Assembly: GCA_003132645.1 (NCBI GenBank)
Contig: PKYM01000358.1
Coordinates: 4,497-11,768, forward strand
From: Actinomycetota bacterium
Lineage (GTDB): Bacteria > Actinomycetota > Thermoleophilia > UBA2241
Direction of reading: 5' to 3'
Length of the DNA stretch: 7,272 bases
Below are positions 5,479 through 7,272 of the stretch, piece by piece; within the stretch, counting starts at the first letter, position 1, and every line of letters starts with the position of its first letter. The notes under the pieces are model-generated. The model was not told the origin of the DNA and searched no databases. It was given only the letters and a program-made list of their open reading frames with translations. Both the position numbers and the translations under genes were made by a program.

Positions 5479-7259
5479 CGCACCAGGTCCATCTCGATCT
5501 CACCGCTGCACACGCCGCACGACGTGCAGGTGCCATCGCGGCAGTCGTCGGTGATCTCGGCCCGCACTGCCCGGGCCGCCTCCTCGCGCAGGAAGGCGTC
5601 GTGGACGAGGGAATCGACGGGCAGCCAGGGCAATGTCTCGGCGCGGTCCCAAGCCGGGCCACCCAGCTCGATGTCCACCTCGGCCGCCGCCCGCCTCCAG
5701 ATGGCGGCGTCGAACGACTCGCTCCAGCCGTCGAAACGGGCGCCCGCCCGCCAGGCCGCCTCGATCAGGCGCCCGACCTCGCGGCCGCCCATCGCCATCG
5801 TGGCCTCGACGAGCGAGGTCTCGACGTCGTGGAAGCGCACCTTGAGCGGCCTCGCGAGGAGCGCGCGCAGCAGTTCCTGGCGGTGGCGGATGACGCTCTC
5901 GCCGGCAAAACCGGCGCGCTCGAAGGCGCTGTGCGCCTTGGGCACGAACGACGACACGGCAAGCGACACGCGAGCGCGTCCCGGCGCCGCGGCCTTGGCG
6001 TGACTCAGGGCCGACGACGCCAGGGCGGCGATGGCCGCCACGTCGTCGTCGGTCTCACCCGGCAAGCCGACCATGAAATAGAGCTTCAGCCCACTGTAGC
6101 CGGCGCCGAAGACGCTGCGCACAGCCGCGCCGAAGGTCTCTTCGTCGACCCGCTTGTTGATGGCGTCGCGCAGGCCCTGCGTGCCGGCCTCGGGGGCCAG
6201 CGTGACCGAGCCGCGCTGCTCATCGCCCAGGCGCGCCAACACGACCGCGGCCGAGTCGACCCGCAACGAAGGCAGCGAGACGCGCACCTGCGGAAAGCGT
6301 GCGCGGATGCCGGCCACCGCCTCGCGCACGCCGCCGTAGTCACACGACGAGAGCGAGATCAGCGAGACCTCGTCGCAGCCGGTGGCCTTGAGCGCCTGCG
6401 CCGCTGCCTCGACCACCATGGCGGCCGGACGCTCGCGTACCGGCCGATACCACATGCCGGCCTGACAGAAGCGACAACCGGCGCTGCAGCCGCGCATGAC
6501 CTCGATCACGACGCGATCGTGGACCCCCTCTATGAGCGGCACCAGGGGCGCCGTGACCGGCGGGGTCTGCGAGAAACCCATGAAGACCTGACGGCGGACA
6601 CGCCCGTCGCCGCCTGTCGCCTGCGGCTCGTGCGGCAAAAAGATGCCGGGCACCGCACCGAGCGCGCGCAGGCGCTGGGCGCGCGTGGGCGCCGCCAGGG
6701 CGGCCACGATCTCAGCCAGGCGCCCTTCGGCCTCGCCGATGAAGAAGGCGTCGAAGAACGGCGCCAGCGGCAGCGGGTTGGCGGTGCCCGGCCCGCCACC
6801 CAGCACGATCGGGTCGGCCTCGTCGCGCTCCTCGGCGTGCAGGGGCACGCCGGCCAGGTCGAGCATCTCGAGGATGTTGGTGTAGGTCAGCTCGTGCTGC
6901 AGGGTGAAACCCCAAAGCTGCGCGTCACGCACCGGCGCCCCGCTTTCGAGGCTCCAGAGCGGCACGCCGCGGGCGCGCATCAGCAGCGCCATGTCCGGCC
7001 AGGGACAGTAGGCGCGTTCGGCGGCCGCCGGCGTAGCGTCGTTCAAGCCGGCATAGAGGATCTGCAGCCCCGTGTTGGCGATCCCGATCTCGTAGACGTC
7101 CGGGTAGGACAGCACGATCCGCGGCGAAGCGCCGGGCTTGTGACGGGTATGAAACTCACCGCCGACGTAGCGCCCGGGTCGCGCGACTCGCGCCAGGAGA
7201 TCGTTCAGGTCGTGTCGGAGCCGGACCTCATCGTGCGATTCCTCGGGCAAGGTTCTCAA
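5475..7259 (-). CDS. B12-binding-type radical SAM protein, TIGR03960-like, function unknown
   Basis: Cytosolic iron-sulfur enzyme of unknown substrate; radical SAM proteins cleave S-adenosylmethionine to start radical chemistry. It has 594 residues. Residues about 23-36 carry the family entry motif ARPGRYVGGEFH. Residues about 46-200 resemble a cobalamin-binding-like domain (SYPDVYEIGIANTG, then GGGPGTANPLPLAPFFDAFFIGEAEG), but I see no DxHxxG cobalamin ligand. The radical SAM core has Cys258, Cys262 and Cys265 (CSAGCRFC), with LAPEAGTQGLRDAINK (355-369) and LKLYFMVGLPGET (391-403) as later core elements. The C-terminus ends in a second cysteine set, Cys573, 578, 581 and 584 (CRDGTCTSCGVC), a possible site for another Fe-S cluster. 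The start is uncertain. TTG 7259 has AGGAAAG close upstream (7261-7267) and an in-frame TAG at 7266-7268; a second TTG at 7250 is possible. It overlaps the DUF2344 gene by 4 nt. Any promoter lies beyond the right edge. Confidence 0.9.
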   Translation of the reverse strand: MRTLPEESHDEVRLRHDLNDLLARVARPGRYVGGEFHTRHKPGASPRIVLSYPDVYEIGIANTGLQILYAGLNDATPAAAERAYCPWPDMALLMRARGVPLWSLESGAPVRDAQLWGFTLQHELTYTNILEMLDLAGVPLHAEERDEADPIVLGGGPGTANPLPLAPFFDAFFIGEAEGRLAEIVAALAAPTRAQRLRALGAVPGIFLPHEPQATGGDGRVRRQVFMGFSQTPPVTAPLVPLIEGVHDRVVIEVMRGCSAGCRFCQAGMWYRPVRERPAAMVVEAAAQALKATGCDEVSLISLSSCDYGGVREAVAGIRARFPQVRVSLPSLRVDSAAVVLARLGDEQRGSVTLAPEAGTQGLRDAINKRVDEETFGAAVRSVFGAGYSGLKLYFMVGLPGETDDDVAAIAALASSALSHAKAAAPGRARVSLAVSSFVPKAHSAFERAGFAGESVIRHRQELLRALLARPLKVRFHDVETSLVEATMAMGGREVGRLIEAAWRAGARFDGWSESFDAAIWRRAAAEVDIELGGPAWDRAETLPWLPVDSLVHDAFLREEAARAVRAEITDDCRDGTCTSCGVCSGEIEMDLVR

Positions 7260-7272
7260 ACTTTCCTAGCTG

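Noticed and set aside
4729..6003. 424-codon plus-strand open frame opposite the DUF2344 and radical SAM genes
   Set aside because: Shadow of conserved minus-strand genes, with low-complexity composition and no family signature.
1..7272. Search for a mobile element, phage, toxin-antitoxin, defence or tRNA gene
   Set aside because: Nearly every base is in a conserved housekeeping-type gene on one strand. I saw no transposase, integrase, terminal repeats, tRNA-like fold or abrupt composition change.

Overview
The window is a compact block of genes, all read on the minus strand, from a high-GC bacterium. The transcription order, from high to low coordinates, is: a B12-binding-type radical SAM protein (TIGR03960-like), its small radical SAM-associated partner (TIGR03936/DUF2344-like), a large RNase E/G, ribosomal protein L21 (rplU), ribosomal protein L27 (rpmA), and the GTPase Obg (cut by the left edge). 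This gene order is familiar from Actinomycetota. The G/C-rich third positions, the mostly GTG/TTG starts, the Obg N-terminus and the RNase E/G with a very long disordered N-terminal arm all fit that phylum, possibly a deep lineage such as Thermoleophilia. The phylum is a fairly firm inference from gene order and protein character. The class is only a guess.

Layout. At 7259-4753 the radical SAM gene and its partner overlap by 4 nt (ATGA), and the partner overlaps the RNase gene by 3 nt (GTGA), so the three are very probably translationally coupled. The RNase gene (4756-1457) encodes about 548 residues of Ala/Glu/Arg-rich low-complexity sequence, then a complete RNase E/G catalytic core. All key residues are visible in the core: the 5'-sensor Arg-Thr, the Asp/Asn/Asp active site and the CPFC zinc link. 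A short TRAM-like tail follows. A 64-nt gap comes next and carries a very good sigma70-type promoter (TTGACA, 17 nt, TAGCAT) in front of rplU. rplU and rpmA overlap by 11 nt. A 36-nt gap with a perfect 8-bp hairpin separates rpmA from obg. There is no other non-coding space apart from 13 nt at the right edge.

How the genes fit together. L21, L27 and Obg belong to 50S subunit structure and assembly. RNase E/G in other bacteria processes rRNA and turns over mRNA. The two radical SAM-linked proteins have no established function that I know of. Their tight coupling to RNase E/G and ribosome-assembly genes suggests a role in RNA or ribosome maturation, but this is inference.

I do not see a phage, a mobile element, a CRISPR array, a defence system or RNA genes here. 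The parts most worth a second look are the internal rplU promoter, the uncharacterised radical SAM pair, the unusual architecture of the RNase, and the hairpin before obg.
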